A stretch of 64,000 nt of DNA, from the NCBI RefSeq assembly GCF_900114465.1, contig NZ_FOTD01000003.1, positions 62,001-126,000 on the forward strand, in the 5' to 3' direction. A program made the position numbers and the translations under genes. Below, in pieces: positions 37,074 to 46,826 of this stretch (its first letter is position 1; the number at the start of each line of letters is the position of its first letter). This DNA comes from Trichococcus palustris. GTDB lineage: Bacteria > Bacillota > Bacilli > Lactobacillales > Aerococcaceae. The notes beneath the pieces were generated by a model. The model was given only the letters and a program-made list of their open reading frames with translations, did no database searches and was not told the DNA's origin.

Positions 37074-37832
37074 ATGTCAAGATTGATGGGATTAAATACT
37101 TTAGCTTATATGAATAAGCAAGCAGATGGGAAAGTCGACCAAAAAACGTTATTGAAAGAAATCAGCGAACTTGGCTTCACCATCGTAGAAATCAGGAGAG
37201 AATATTTGACGGAAATGGATACTGATATAGACGCCATTGCGCAGCAAGCTAAACGATTGCAATTGGACGTATTCTATTCCGTTCCTTCTGAATTATTCAT
37301 CAAAGGGGCATTGAATGACCACTTGGCAAAATACTTTTCCGAAACGGTTGCTTTGGGCGGAAGACAATTGAAATTGACCCTTGGGGAATTTGAACAACTG
37401 ACTCCGGAAATAGCGTCTGCTTTAGAAAAATTATTGAAAGAATACCCTGTCCATCTGACGATCGAAAATGATCAGTCCGTTCAAAAAGGAGGTCCCGAGG
37501 CCTTAATCAACTTCATTGAACAAGTCAAAGAAAAACAATTGGACATCGGTTTGACCTTTGACACAGGCAATTTTGTCTATATCGGTGTGGATCCAGAAGA
37601 GGCGGCCTACAAGCTGAAAGATTTCGTTTCGTACATTCACATAAAAAATGTAAAAGTGACCGATGACGGGGTTGTATTGTCCGGCCTAAAAACAGGGGAC
37701 ATAAACATGAAGACTGTTCTGAATGTTTTTCCCGACAACATTCCTGCTGCCGTCGAATATCCTTGCGGATCAGGCGAAGAGATTCTTTCAAATATCGCAA
37801 AAGATTTTGAAGAAATACGCTCTTGGCAATAA
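37074..37832 (+). CDS. Sugar phosphate isomerase/epimerase-like TIM-barrel protein
   Basis: 252 residues, AP-endonuclease-2/xylose isomerase-like barrel: LTIENDQS, the metal-binding GLTFDTGNFVYIG and YIHIKNVK, and AAVEYPCGSGEE near the end supply Glu, Asp, His and Glu ligands. ATG 37074 follows AAGGAGAAG; GTG 37068 is less well spaced. Reaction unknown; neighbours give no sugar pathway. Ends 20 bp before a terminator of the GGGAC family. Confidence 0.8.
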   Translation: MSRLMGLNTLAYMNKQADGKVDQKTLLKEISELGFTIVEIRREYLTEMDTDIDAIAQQAKRLQLDVFYSVPSELFIKGALNDHLAKYFSETVALGGRQLKLTLGEFEQLTPEIASALEKLLKEYPVHLTIENDQSVQKGGPEALINFIEQVKEKQLDIGLTFDTGNFVYIGVDPEEAAYKLKDFVSYIHIKNVKVTDDGVVLSGLKTGDINMKTVLNVFPDNIPAAVEYPCGSGEEILSNIAKDFEEIRSWQ

Positions 37833-37850
37833 AAGCTTTCTTGGAAATGT

Positions 37851-37883
37851 GGCCGGGACTTCTGTCCTGGCTTCCTTTCTTTC
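37851..37883 (+). terminator. Solitary GGGAC-family terminator
   Basis: GGCCGGGAC, TTCT, GTCCTGGCT, then TCCTTTCTTTC. Same core as the composite repeat hairpin, but no repeat body follows. Confidence 0.75.
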
Positions 37884-37986
37884 TATAAGCTCTTCCGCTT
37901 CCATGCGCTCCCTAAAAATGACGCATAAACGTTTGTCCCGAGGGTTAAACGAATTTCACCGTGTTCTCATTTTTTGCCGGAAATTT

Positions 37987-39196
<1,210 letters not shown>

Positions 39197-39275
39197 TATT
39201 TAGGTGGAAGGATGACCGAAAGTTTGGTAAAGTGATGAGTAGGTAATAATATGCTTCACTAATGGAGGGAAACTC

Positions 39276-39644
39276 ATGGATACACTATTGATGATTGGAT
39301 TTTATGCTTTATTATTCGGTGTTATGTATTTCATTCTCATTCGCCCGCAAAAGAAACAGGCGAAAAAAACACAGGATATGTTAAACGAAATCAAGCCGGG
39401 GGACAAAGTGGTTACAATCGGCGGATTGCATGGCGTTGTTGAAGAAGTTAACACTTCCGATAATACAGTCGTTTTGGACTGTGATGGCATTTTCTTGACT
39501 TTCGAAAAACGTGCCATTTCGCGTGTGTCTCAAGTTGCGACGATTACGACCGATGAAGCGATTGTCGAAGATTATTCGGCTACAGAAGAAGCAGAAGAAG
39601 AAACGGCTCAAGAAAAACCAAAAGATCAAACAGAAGAAGAATAA
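39276..39644 (+). CDS. yajC: Preprotein translocase subunit YajC
   Basis: 122 residues. One N-terminal membrane helix (about 3-22), then IRPQKKQAKKTQDMLNEIKPGDKVVTIGGLHGVVEEV, characteristic of YajC, and a long acidic tail. Accessory to SecYEG/SecDF. GGAGGG precedes ATG. Downstream of tgt as in many bacteria. Confidence 0.93.
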   Translation: MDTLLMIGFYALLFGVMYFILIRPQKKQAKKTQDMLNEIKPGDKVVTIGGLHGVVEEVNTSDNTVVLDCDGIFLTFEKRAISRVSQVATITTDEAIVEDYSATEEAEEETAQEKPKDQTEEE

Positions 39645-39680
39645 GAAACGGTTTCGATAATAGGAAAGGGGGAAGAATGT

Positions 39681-39962
39681 TTGGCTGAAATAGCGGATGA
39701 CCTATATGCAAAGTTGGAGCCTTGGTTTGAATTGAAAGTAAAAGAGTTCTCAAAGCAGGGATATGACAACATCCACACTGAGGATATATTCCGTTACTTT
39801 ACAAATTTTTCATGGAAACATTCTGTCCCCAAACACTATTATCAACAGATTCAAGATATTATGAAGGTCACAGCCAATCATTATTTTGACTTTGTTGCAT
39901 TGGAAGCGCAAGTATATAAAGTCACTTCATTAGATGAGATGGATTTCGACGACTTTTTATAA
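39681..39962 (+). CDS. Post-transcriptional regulator, ComN family
   Basis: 93 residues. LEPWFELKVKEFSKQGYDNIHTEDIFRYFTNFSWK resembles ComN (YrzD), a small cytoplasmic protein that acts after transcription on comE mRNA in Bacillus. Starts with TTG 39681 after AAAGGGGGA. Follows yajC by 36 bp, ends at a strong terminator. Confidence 0.8.
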   Translation: MAEIADDLYAKLEPWFELKVKEFSKQGYDNIHTEDIFRYFTNFSWKHSVPKHYYQQIQDIMKVTANHYFDFVALEAQVYKVTSLDEMDFDDFL

Positions 39963-39983
39963 TTCAATCGAGAAAAGTATCGC

Positions 39984-40027
39984 AAAAAAGGATTGCAACC
40001 TGGAAATCAGATTGCAATCCTTTTTTG
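39984..40027 (+). terminator. Intrinsic terminator after comN-like gene
   Basis: AAAAAAGGATTGCAA pairs with TTGCAATCCTTTTTT around a 13-nt loop; U tract is part of the stem. Confidence 0.9.
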
Positions 40028-40600
40028 TTTCATGACCGCGAAAAGGAACACTTCAGGCAGGTGGAATAGGTCAGTTTCGGAAAAGGCGATCGTTCCTAAT
40101 CATTAAAGCGAAAAAGCGGTAGCCCTAAGTGTAGGCATTTCCTCGATAAACATGATAAAATGTAAGTGGAATATTTCGGTCCGCGTGATGCTCAGGAGAA
40201 AAGCGGGTCAGTAATAAAAAATCGCTGTTGTGTCACCTTCGCGGAGGATAACCATGCCGAACTTCCGGAATGAAGTACTTACTGTTTTGTTGCAGCGGCC
40301 AGTCAAAATGCAGCGCCCATATCCATCAACACTAAAAAGGAACGGGGGGAAGAAAATACTGAGACCGGAAAGATGAACGATTCAAAAATCGTTTTCCGCA
40401 AAAAGAAAATGTAAGCGCATCCGGCGGATGGGACATCCTTGTCCCGGGATAAAATTTTTGAATGGGCATAAAAAATTAAAAAAAATTTTAAAGGATCACC
40501 GAAACCGTCAGCTGCTTAAAAAGAACTAATTTCACAAACTAAAAGCTTTGTAAAACTTGATGTTTCAGAAAAGGTTTGTGAAAGCTCGGTTTAAAGGCGA
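40028..40600. other. Long intergenic region upstream of adhE
   Basis: No ORF with a ribosome site. There are small hairpins (CATCC/GGATG at 40419-40431; GGGAC/GTCCC at 40430-40445, then an AT-rich run) and TTTCACAAA and TTTGTGAAA half-sites (40530s, 40570s) that look like isolated Rex half-sites. A weak cre-like TGTAAGCGCATC starts near 40410. An unannotated small RNA is possible but no clear promoter was found. Confidence 0.4.
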
Positions 40601-40605
40601 AGCTG

Positions 40606-40623
40606 ATTGTAATCGCTTACAAT
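40606..40623 (+). promoter_or_regulatory. cre site (CcpA) upstream of adhE
   Basis: ATTGTAATCGCTTACAAT. The core TGTAATCGCTTACA (40608-40621) matches TGWAANCGNTNWCA at every position. It lies about 45 bp upstream of the -35 box, a position compatible with activation or roadblock. Confidence 0.8.
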
Positions 40624-40638
40624 TATAAGGAAAAAAAG

Positions 40639-40715
40639 AAGTGAAAAAAATCACAATAAAACACTTTACAAACATAAAAAGCTGACATATAATAAACATG
40701 TGAAAAGGATAACAA
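40639..40715 (+). promoter_or_regulatory. adhE promoter flanked by two Rex-like operators
   Basis: Promoter TTTACA (40665-40670), 17 bp, TATAAT (40688-40693). Site 1 AAGTGA-AAAAAA-TCACAA (40639-40656) and site 2 ATGTGA-AAAGGA-TAACAA (40698-40715) follow the Rex pattern TTGTGA-N6-TCACAA with two changes each. Rex senses the NADH/NAD ratio and typically represses adhE. Confidence 0.75.
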
Positions 40716-40736
40716 ACACTTTTAGGAGGGCAACAC

Positions 40737-43340
40737 ATGACTAAACAACCTGTAGTTGTAGAGGAGAAAAAAACGATGATTACTGCAAAAGAAGAGATTA
40801 GTGCCTTAACAGCAAAAGCACAAAAAGCTTTAACTGCATTTGAAGATTATAACCAAGAACAAGTAGATCACATCGTTCATGAAATGGCTTTAGCAGCTCT
40901 TGACCAACATATGCAACTTGCAAAAATGGCGGTAGAAGAAACTGGCCGTGGTGTTTATGAAGATAAATGTATTAAAAATATGTATGCTGCCGAAAACATT
41001 TGGCATGTAATCAAGAAAGATAAAACGGTCGGAATCATTGACAACAATGAAGTTGATCAAATCATCAAAGTTGCTGATCCTGTAGGGGTAGTTGCTGGTA
41101 TCGTACCGACAACAAATCCTACTTCTACAACAATCTTCAAAGCGATGATCTGTATGAAAACAAGAAATCCGATCATCTTTTCTTTCCATCCAAGCGCTGA
41201 AAAATGTTCAGTAGCTACAGCAAAAGTTGTTTACGAAGCTGCCATCAAAGCAGGGGCTCCAAAAGATTGTATCCAATGGGTAGACGGTGTGTCCATGGAG
41301 AAGACAGCAGAATTGATTAACCATCCAGAAGTGGCTGTTGTATTGGCAACTGGTGGTGCTGCAATGGTAAAAGCTGCTTATTCGACTGGTAAACCAGCAT
41401 TGGGCGTAGGCCCTGGTAATGTTCCAGCTTACATCGAAAAGAGCGCAAATGTTAAACGTGCAGTAAACGATATCATCGTTTCAAAAACATTCGATAACGG
41501 TATGATCTGTGCATCAGAACAAGCCGCAATCGTAGACAGCGAAATCTATGATGAAGTTAAAAAAGAATTCCAAAAACACAATGTCTACTTCGTAAAACCT
41601 GAAGAAATGAAGCAAATCGAAGATGTGATGATGAATGAAGCTAAAACTGGCGTCAGACCGAATGTTGTCGGTATGCATGCTCGTAAAATCGCTGAATTGG
41701 CAGGCATCAAGGTTCCTGAAAATACTAAAATGATCATCGCTGAATTAGACGGCGTTGGAGCAGAATACCCTCTTTCAAGAGAAAAATTGTCCCCAGTTCT
41801 AGCAATGATGAAATCAACTTCAACTGAAGATGGATTTGATCTTTGCAAAAAAATGCTAGATTTAGGCGGATTAGGTCACTCTGCATCAATCCATACGCGT
41901 CGCAATGATTTGATCGAAAAATTCGGTAAAGAAATGAAAGCTTGTCGTATCCTAGTGAACTCTCCATCTTCACAAGCTGGTATCGGCGATCTATACAACA
42001 ACAATATCCCTTCACTGACTTTAGGCTGTGGTTCTTACGGGAAGAATTCAGTTTCTCATAACGTTTCTTCTTTTGACTTATTGAACGTGAAAACAATTGC
42101 TAAAAGGAGAAATAACATGCAGTGGATGAAATTACCGGAAAAGATTTTCTTCGAAGAAAATTCAGTTAGATACTTACGTGATATGCGCGACATCGAAAGA
42201 GTATTTATCGTTGCTGATGACGGCATGGTGAAACTAGGATATGTGGATGTTGTCATCGAACAATTGAAACAACGCAGCAATAAAATTGCCTACACCGTCT
42301 TCTCTGATGTAGAACCAAACCCAACAACCAACACAGTCAACCGTGGTACTGAAAAAATGCGCGACTTCCAACCGGATACAATCATCGCAATCGGTGGTGG
42401 TTCACCAATGGATGCTGCCAAAGGAATGTGGTTATTCTACGAACATCCAGAAAGTAATTTCTTCGGCGCAAAACAAAAGTATCTAGATGTGCGTAAACGT
42501 GCTTACAAGATCGATCACATGAAAAAAGCGAAAATGATCTGTATCCCTACAACATCCGGTACTGGATCTGAAGTAACACCATTCGCGGTTATTACCGACA
42601 GCGAAACACATATCAAATACCCATTGGCAGATTACGCTTTGACGCCGGACGTTGCGATTGTCGATCCACAATTCGTATACAGTGTTCCTAAATCAGTAAC
42701 GGCTGATACAGGTATGGACGTGTTGACACATGCCATCGAATCTTATGTTTCTGTTTTGGCAAGCGACTACACTAAAGGCTTGAGCTTACAAGCAATCAAA
42801 CTTGTATTCGAAAACCTTAGAAATTCATACAATTACGGCGATCAAGAATCACGCCAAAAAATGCACAATGCTTCAACAATCGCTGGTATGGCGTTTGCGA
42901 ATGCTTTCTTGGGTATATCCCACTCGATCGCACACAAAATCGGCGGACAGTGGGACCTGATCCACGGCCGTACAAATGCCATCCTATTGCCGCATATCGT
43001 ACGCTACAATGCTATCGATCCGCAAAAACATGCAATGTGGGCGAAATATGAATACTTCCGTGCCGATGAAGACTACGCTGATATCGCTCGTATGATTGGC
43101 TTAAAAGGAAATACAACTGCAGAACTAGTGGAAGCTTTAGCTGCTGCAATCACAAAATTAGGTGAAGATGTTGGCATCAAGATGAACTTCCGTGAACAAG
43201 GAATTACAAAAGAAGTCCTTGATCGCGATGCAGATAAATTAGCTGAATTGGCGTTTGAAGACCAATGTACAACAGCAAATCCAAAACAACCGCTTATCTC
43301 TGAATTGAAAGAGATCATCTACGCAGCATACGAAGGATAA
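40737..43340 (+). CDS. adhE: Bifunctional acetaldehyde-CoA/alcohol dehydrogenase AdhE
   Basis: Reduces acetyl-CoA to acetaldehyde and then ethanol, regenerating two NAD+. 867 residues; forms spirosomes in relatives. N-terminal aldehyde dehydrogenase (about 20-440) with catalytic Cys258 in NGMICASEQ. C-terminal iron alcohol dehydrogenase (about 455-867) with GGGSPMDAAKG, CIPTTSGTGSEVTPF and iron ligands around HSIAHKIGGQWDLIHGRTNA. AGGAGGG precedes ATG 40737. The codon choice looks adapted to high expression (few GC-rich codons compared with flanking genes). Confidence 0.97.
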   Translation: MTKQPVVVEEKKTMITAKEEISALTAKAQKALTAFEDYNQEQVDHIVHEMALAALDQHMQLAKMAVEETGRGVYEDKCIKNMYAAENIWHVIKKDKTVGIIDNNEVDQIIKVADPVGVVAGIVPTTNPTSTTIFKAMICMKTRNPIIFSFHPSAEKCSVATAKVVYEAAIKAGAPKDCIQWVDGVSMEKTAELINHPEVAVVLATGGAAMVKAAYSTGKPALGVGPGNVPAYIEKSANVKRAVNDIIVSKTFDNGMICASEQAAIVDSEIYDEVKKEFQKHNVYFVKPEEMKQIEDVMMNEAKTGVRPNVVGMHARKIAELAGIKVPENTKMIIAELDGVGAEYPLSREKLSPVLAMMKSTSTEDGFDLCKKMLDLGGLGHSASIHTRRNDLIEKFGKEMKACRILVNSPSSQAGIGDLYNNNIPSLTLGCGSYGKNSVSHNVSSFDLLNVKTIAKRRNNMQWMKLPEKIFFEENSVRYLRDMRDIERVFIVADDGMVKLGYVDVVIEQLKQRSNKIAYTVFSDVEPNPTTNTVNRGTEKMRDFQPDTIIAIGGGSPMDAAKGMWLFYEHPESNFFGAKQKYLDVRKRAYKIDHMKKAKMICIPTTSGTGSEVTPFAVITDSETHIKYPLADYALTPDVAIVDPQFVYSVPKSVTADTGMDVLTHAIESYVSVLASDYTKGLSLQAIKLVFENLRNSYNYGDQESRQKMHNASTIAGMAFANAFLGISHSIAHKIGGQWDLIHGRTNAILLPHIVRYNAIDPQKHAMWAKYEYFRADEDYADIARMIGLKGNTTAELVEALAAAITKLGEDVGIKMNFREQGITKEVLDRDADKLAELAFEDQCTTANPKQPLISELKEIIYAAYEG

Positions 43341-43359
43341 TAGAAAATAGTTTAGGAAG

Positions 43360-43391
43360 AAAGACTGGGATTTTTATCCCGGTCTTTTTTG
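43360..43391 (+). terminator. Terminator after adhE
   Basis: AAAGACTGGGAT, TTTT, ATCCCGGTCTTTTTT; stem of 11 bp and T6 tail. It resembles the GGGAC family (GGGAT/ATCCC). Confidence 0.88.
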
Positions 43392-43537
43392 TCCTTTCTT
43401 AATAAAATAGACCCCAACAGCTATGCAAAGCGCACATAGCCATCTTTTTCATTCGCCAGATTGTGCATTTTCAGCATGATCGATGGGGAATATAATGGAA
43501 GAAGCCATTCTTTCATGTTAGAGGGTATCTTTTAAGC

Positions 43538-43591
43538 TTGTAAAAACAGGTGGATAAGGTATAATATAATTGATATTTAGGTATACCTAAA
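43538..43591 (+). promoter_or_regulatory. Promoter and DtxR-type operator of the metal regulator
   Basis: TTGTAA (43538-43543), 16 bp, TATAAT (43560-43565). Just downstream, TTTAGGTATACCTAAA (43576-43591) is a perfect 16-bp palindrome of the kind bound by manganese-responsive DtxR-family repressors (TTAGG...CCTAA), implying autoregulation. Confidence 0.8.
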
Positions 43592-43605
43592 AAGGAGGGG
43601 CATAA

Positions 43606-44253
43606 ATGACACCTCATAAAGAAGATTATTTAAAAGTAATCGTTGAACTGGGTGGTACCAATGAGTTGGTCAACAACAAACAAATTGGTAAAGCGTTGTC
43701 TGTATCGCCGGCATCCGTTACAGAGATGTCGTCAAAATTATTGAAAGAAGGATACATTTCACATATTCCCTATCAAGGTGTACAGATTACGGAAAAGGGA
43801 CTATTGATTGCGAACAAACTGATCCGGAAGCACCGCCTTTGGGAAGTTTTTCTGGCAGACAAATTAGGGTTTGACTGGACCGAGGTGCATGAGGAAGCGG
43901 AGTTGCTGGAGCATGTCTCATCTGATTTCCTGATCGACAGGTTGGATGCTTACTTAGGATTTCCCAAGTATGATCCTCACGGAGGGGTCATCCCTGATAA
44001 AGATGGCAGGATCGAAGAATCCGCCAGCCAGCCCATGACGGAATTGTCGGTAGGCAGACGTTTTGTCATCAAAGAGGTCGATGATGACGATCAGGAGTTC
44101 CTGGCCTATCTGCTGGAAAAAAATGTTAAGTTGGGTGTTCCGTATTTATTGACTGCCATCGAAGACTATGAAGGTCCGTATACCTTCATAGCGCAAAATC
44201 AAGAAAGTTTTCAAATAAGTTATAAAGCAGCGGGGAAGATCTTCGTGCAGTAG
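43606..44253 (+). CDS. DtxR-family metal-dependent repressor (EfaR/SloR/ScaR type)
   Basis: 215 residues, longer than Bacillus MntR. Winged-helix DNA-binding domain (about 1-60: MTPHKEDYLKVIVELGG, SPASVTEMSSKLLKEGYI), dimerisation/metal domain (about 65-140: LIRKHRLWEVFLADKLGFDWTEVHEEAELLEH) and a C-terminal SH3/FeoA-like domain (about 148-215). GGAGGGG precedes ATG. Probably senses Mn2+ or Fe2+ and controls the operon with dinB and the ZIP transporter. Confidence 0.92.
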   Translation: MTPHKEDYLKVIVELGGTNELVNNKQIGKALSVSPASVTEMSSKLLKEGYISHIPYQGVQITEKGLLIANKLIRKHRLWEVFLADKLGFDWTEVHEEAELLEHVSSDFLIDRLDAYLGFPKYDPHGGVIPDKDGRIEESASQPMTELSVGRRFVIKEVDDDDQEFLAYLLEKNVKLGVPYLLTAIEDYEGPYTFIAQNQESFQISYKAAGKIFVQ

Positions 44254-44282
44254 TTCTGTTTTGTTTTTGGGGGAGAGGTACT

Positions 44283-45413
44283 ATGCAAATAGGGATGTTA
44301 ACGTTTAAGGATCCCGAAAATGATACAAGCAGAAAAATCATTCATATCGATATGGACGCCTTTTATGCCTCCGTCGAGGAACGGGACCATCCGGAATATA
44401 GCGGGAAGCCGATTGTTATTGCCCATCATCCCCGCGATACCGGCGGGAAGGGGGTCGTCACGACAGCCAATTATGAAGCGCGAAAATTTGGCATCCATTC
44501 TGCGATGAGCGCACAAAAAGCATATGAACTTTGTCCGAAAGCGATTTTTATAGCGCCGAGGATGAGCTATTATAAAGCTGTTTCATTGACGATCCGCAGT
44601 ATTTATTCCCGGTATACAGACATCATCGAGCCGCTGTCGCTTGATGAAGCCTATTTGGATGTGACAAAGAATAAACAAAAAATGAAAAGCGCGACGCTCA
44701 TCGCACGGAAAATCCAAAGAGAAGTGTGGGAAGAGGTTCATCTGACCTGTTCAGCGGGTGTTTCCTATAACAAATTTATCGCGAAAATCGCTTCCGATTA
44801 CCGTAAACCAGCCGGGTTGACTGTCGTCACACCTGATAAAGCGCAAAAATTTTTGGAAGTTTTGCCGATCGAAAAATTTTATGGAGTAGGCAAAAAAACA
44901 GTCGAAAAAATGAAAAAACTGGAAATTGAAACAGGAAAAGATCTCCTTCGGATGGACCAAATGGATCTGATCAAGCATTTCGGGAAAATGGGGTATGCCT
45001 TATATCGCAGAGTCCGCGGGATCGATAACAATCCTGTGGAGGCGGAACGGGAAAGGAAGTCTGTAGGGAAGGAACATACATACAATCCCTTCCTATTGGA
45101 TGAAGATATCGTCAAAGCCGAATTAGGAAGAATGGCGAATGAAGTGCAGCAATCCTTGCGCGCCAATAAACTCCATGGCAGAGCCGTTGTTTTGAAGATC
45201 CGCTATGCCGATTTCGATACGATGACAAGGAGAAAAAGTTTTATCGATTACATAGAGAATGCCGAGGCTATTTTCAATAAGGCTTGGGATCTATGGGAAG
45301 AACATGGCATGATAGAACGCGAAGTGCGTTTATTGGGCATCACCATTACACAACTTGATCCTATCCATTACGAAAATATCCAATTGCCTTTATGGGATAC
45401 AGGCACGTTGTAG
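44283..45413 (+). CDS. dinB: DNA polymerase IV (DinB)
   Basis: Y-family translesion polymerase, 376 residues. HIDMDAFYASVE and SLDEAYLDVT hold the catalytic acidic residues; helix-hairpin-helix region near KFYGVGKKTVEKM and little-finger domain (about 250-350). C-terminal QLPLWDTGTL is close to the beta-clamp binding peptide (QLxLF). GGGAGAGG precedes ATG. Lies 29 bp after the metal regulator; no LexA box was seen upstream. Confidence 0.95.
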   Translation: MQIGMLTFKDPENDTSRKIIHIDMDAFYASVEERDHPEYSGKPIVIAHHPRDTGGKGVVTTANYEARKFGIHSAMSAQKAYELCPKAIFIAPRMSYYKAVSLTIRSIYSRYTDIIEPLSLDEAYLDVTKNKQKMKSATLIARKIQREVWEEVHLTCSAGVSYNKFIAKIASDYRKPAGLTVVTPDKAQKFLEVLPIEKFYGVGKKTVEKMKKLEIETGKDLLRMDQMDLIKHFGKMGYALYRRVRGIDNNPVEAERERKSVGKEHTYNPFLLDEDIVKAELGRMANEVQQSLRANKLHGRAVVLKIRYADFDTMTRRKSFIDYIENAEAIFNKAWDLWEEHGMIEREVRLLGITITQLDPIHYENIQLPLWDTGTL

Positions 45414-45465
45414 TACTGGTGGATAGCAGAAATGAAAACATTTTCTTTTAAAGGGGGATAAAAAG

Positions 45466-46287
45466 ATGTTAGAAACATTCAGTCATTTTAGTCCGGTTTT
45501 ACAGGCGCTGATTGCAGGCATCTTTACTTGGAGCTGTACCGTCGTCGGGGCATCATTTGTATTCTTTTTTAAGCAGGTGAACCGCAAAGTGTTAGATATC
45601 ATGAGTGGCTTTGCAGCAGGCGTCATGATTGCCGCGTCATTCTGGTCGTTGCTCGCGCCTTCCATTGCGCATGCCGAAGAAAGCGGCTATGGGAATTTAG
45701 CGTGGGTTCCCGCTACCGTAGGCTTTTTGTTGGGTGGGGCTTTCTTGAGGCTGACGGACAGAATCATTCCCCATTTGCATTTGGGCGAGCCGTTGGAAAA
45801 CAGAGAAGGGCCTCAGACGAAAGCCTCGAAAAGCCTATTGCTTTTCTTGGCAATCACGATTCATAATATTCCGGAAGGATTAGCCGTGGGGGTTGGATTC
45901 GGCGCGGTCGCTGCCGGCATATCGACACAAAATACGTTGATGAGCGCCATCGGCTTAGCTTTGGGGATCGGGATCCAAAACATTCCGGAAGGTTCGGCTT
46001 TATCCATGCCGATTCGGGCAGACGGGAAAAGCAGATGGAAAGCCTTCAACTATGGGCAAATGTCTGCTTTGGTTGAACCGGTTGCCGCTGTGTTGGGTGC
46101 CGCAGCGGTCCTATCCATGAGTGCTTTGTTGCCCTATGCATTATCGTTCGCAGCGGGCGCCATGATTTTCGTAGTGGTTGAAGAACTGATCCCTGAGTCG
46201 CAGACAAACGGAAACAGCGATATTGCGACGATGGGTTTGATGGTCGGGTTTGCGGTAATGATGATTTTGGATGTAGCTTTAGGATAA
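45466..46287 (+). CDS. ZIP-family divalent metal transporter
   Basis: 273 residues, about eight membrane helices. The metal-binding helices carry [14 protein letters not shown] and [12 protein letters not shown]. GufA/ZupT subfamily, importing Zn, Mn or Fe. AAGGGGG precedes ATG. 52 bp after dinB with no terminator, so likely co-transcribed from the metal-regulated promoter. A cre-like TGAAAACATTTTCT (45433-45446, one mismatch) lies in the gap. Confidence 0.9.
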   Translation: MLETFSHFSPVLQALIAGIFTWSCTVVGASFVFFFKQVNRKVLDIMSGFAAGVMIAASFWSLLAPSIAHAEESGYGNLAWVPATVGFLLGGAFLRLTDRIIPHLHLGEPLENREGPQTKASKSLLLFLAITIHNIPEGLAVGVGFGAVAAGISTQNTLMSAIGLALGIGIQNIPEGSALSMPIRADGKSRWKAFNYGQMSALVEPVAAVLGAAAVLSMSALLPYALSFAAGAMIFVVVEELIPESQTNGNSDIATMGLMVGFAVMMILDVALG

Positions 46288-46300
46288 TGATCAACCGCTA

Positions 46301-46330
46301 AGGAGGCTGGGACAAAGGTCCTAGCCTCCT
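46301..46330 (+). terminator. Terminator after ZIP transporter gene
   Basis: AGGAGGCT-G-GGAC, loop, GTCC-T-AGCCTCCT; leading end of repeat copy C. Confidence 0.75.
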
Positions 46331-46668
46331 TAGCATTTCCTAACAATAAATCGTAAACGTGTTCTGAATTGCAGACACCACTCCCGTTTTGTCATGTGTC
46401 TTGCGATTTCAATCGCTTAGAGACATGATACACTTGGGCGCTTGCGACCACAGTGCTTCCTTTCAGGGTCGTCCACAAAAGAGGTGAACGAAAAGCCAGT
46501 TTCTCCAACGTCCGGGTGTCTAAACACAATTCATCGCACTCTGTTTAAACGTGTTCCAAAAAGCAGACCTGAAGTCATTTCACGAATAATGCTCAGACGG
46601 TCTGCGACCATCCTCCGCTTATTCGCTCCAGTGATTCGGGTCTAAACGCTTTTTGCCTCACTCTCTTT
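46301..46668 (+). repeat. Composite intergenic repeat, copy C
   Basis: Starts with terminator hairpin AGGAGGCTGGGAC-AAAG-GTCCTAGCCTCCT-like (46301-46330), 14 bp after the ZIP stop. Blocks 1 and 2 match copy A with only scattered changes. Between them copy C has about 75 bp more: the small CCCGTTT/AAACGGG hairpin of A is replaced by a larger stem-loop (TCATGTGTCT...AGAGACATGA with inner GCGATT/AATCGC). Ends GGGTCTAAACGCTTTTTGCC-type. No credible gene. Confidence 0.85.
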
Positions 46669-46826
46669 AATTTTCACACCACTAAGCATATTTTTTTGAA
46701 TCGACACATTATTTTCCGTTCAAACCACGAATACAGCTAATTTCATTTGTATTATTAAACTGTTTCATGATAGGATAGTAACAGAATGATACAGTTTAAA
46801 ATACTGAGGCGAATAGGAGGGATAGC
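46669..46826. other. Leader region of the metallo-hydrolase operon
   Basis: AT-rich. A TTGTAT...TAGGAT pair (18-bp spacer, 46748 region) could be the promoter. GGAGGG at 46817-46822 is the ribosome site. Nothing else seen. Confidence 0.35.

Noticed and set aside
40032-40105. Short ORF of about 24 codons starting ATGACCGCG upstream of adhE
   Set aside because: No Shine-Dalgarno site, immediately after a terminator, no recognisable sequence.
46442-46645. 67-codon ORF whose end (KRVPKSRPEVISRIMLR...) is also encoded at 29492-29740 on the minus strand
   Set aside because: Both lie inside the composite repeat; the shared peptide follows from DNA similarity. Copy A has a stop codon in the same frame, differences are not biased to silent positions, and no ribosome site precedes them. 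Likely to be mis-annotated as hypothetical proteins.
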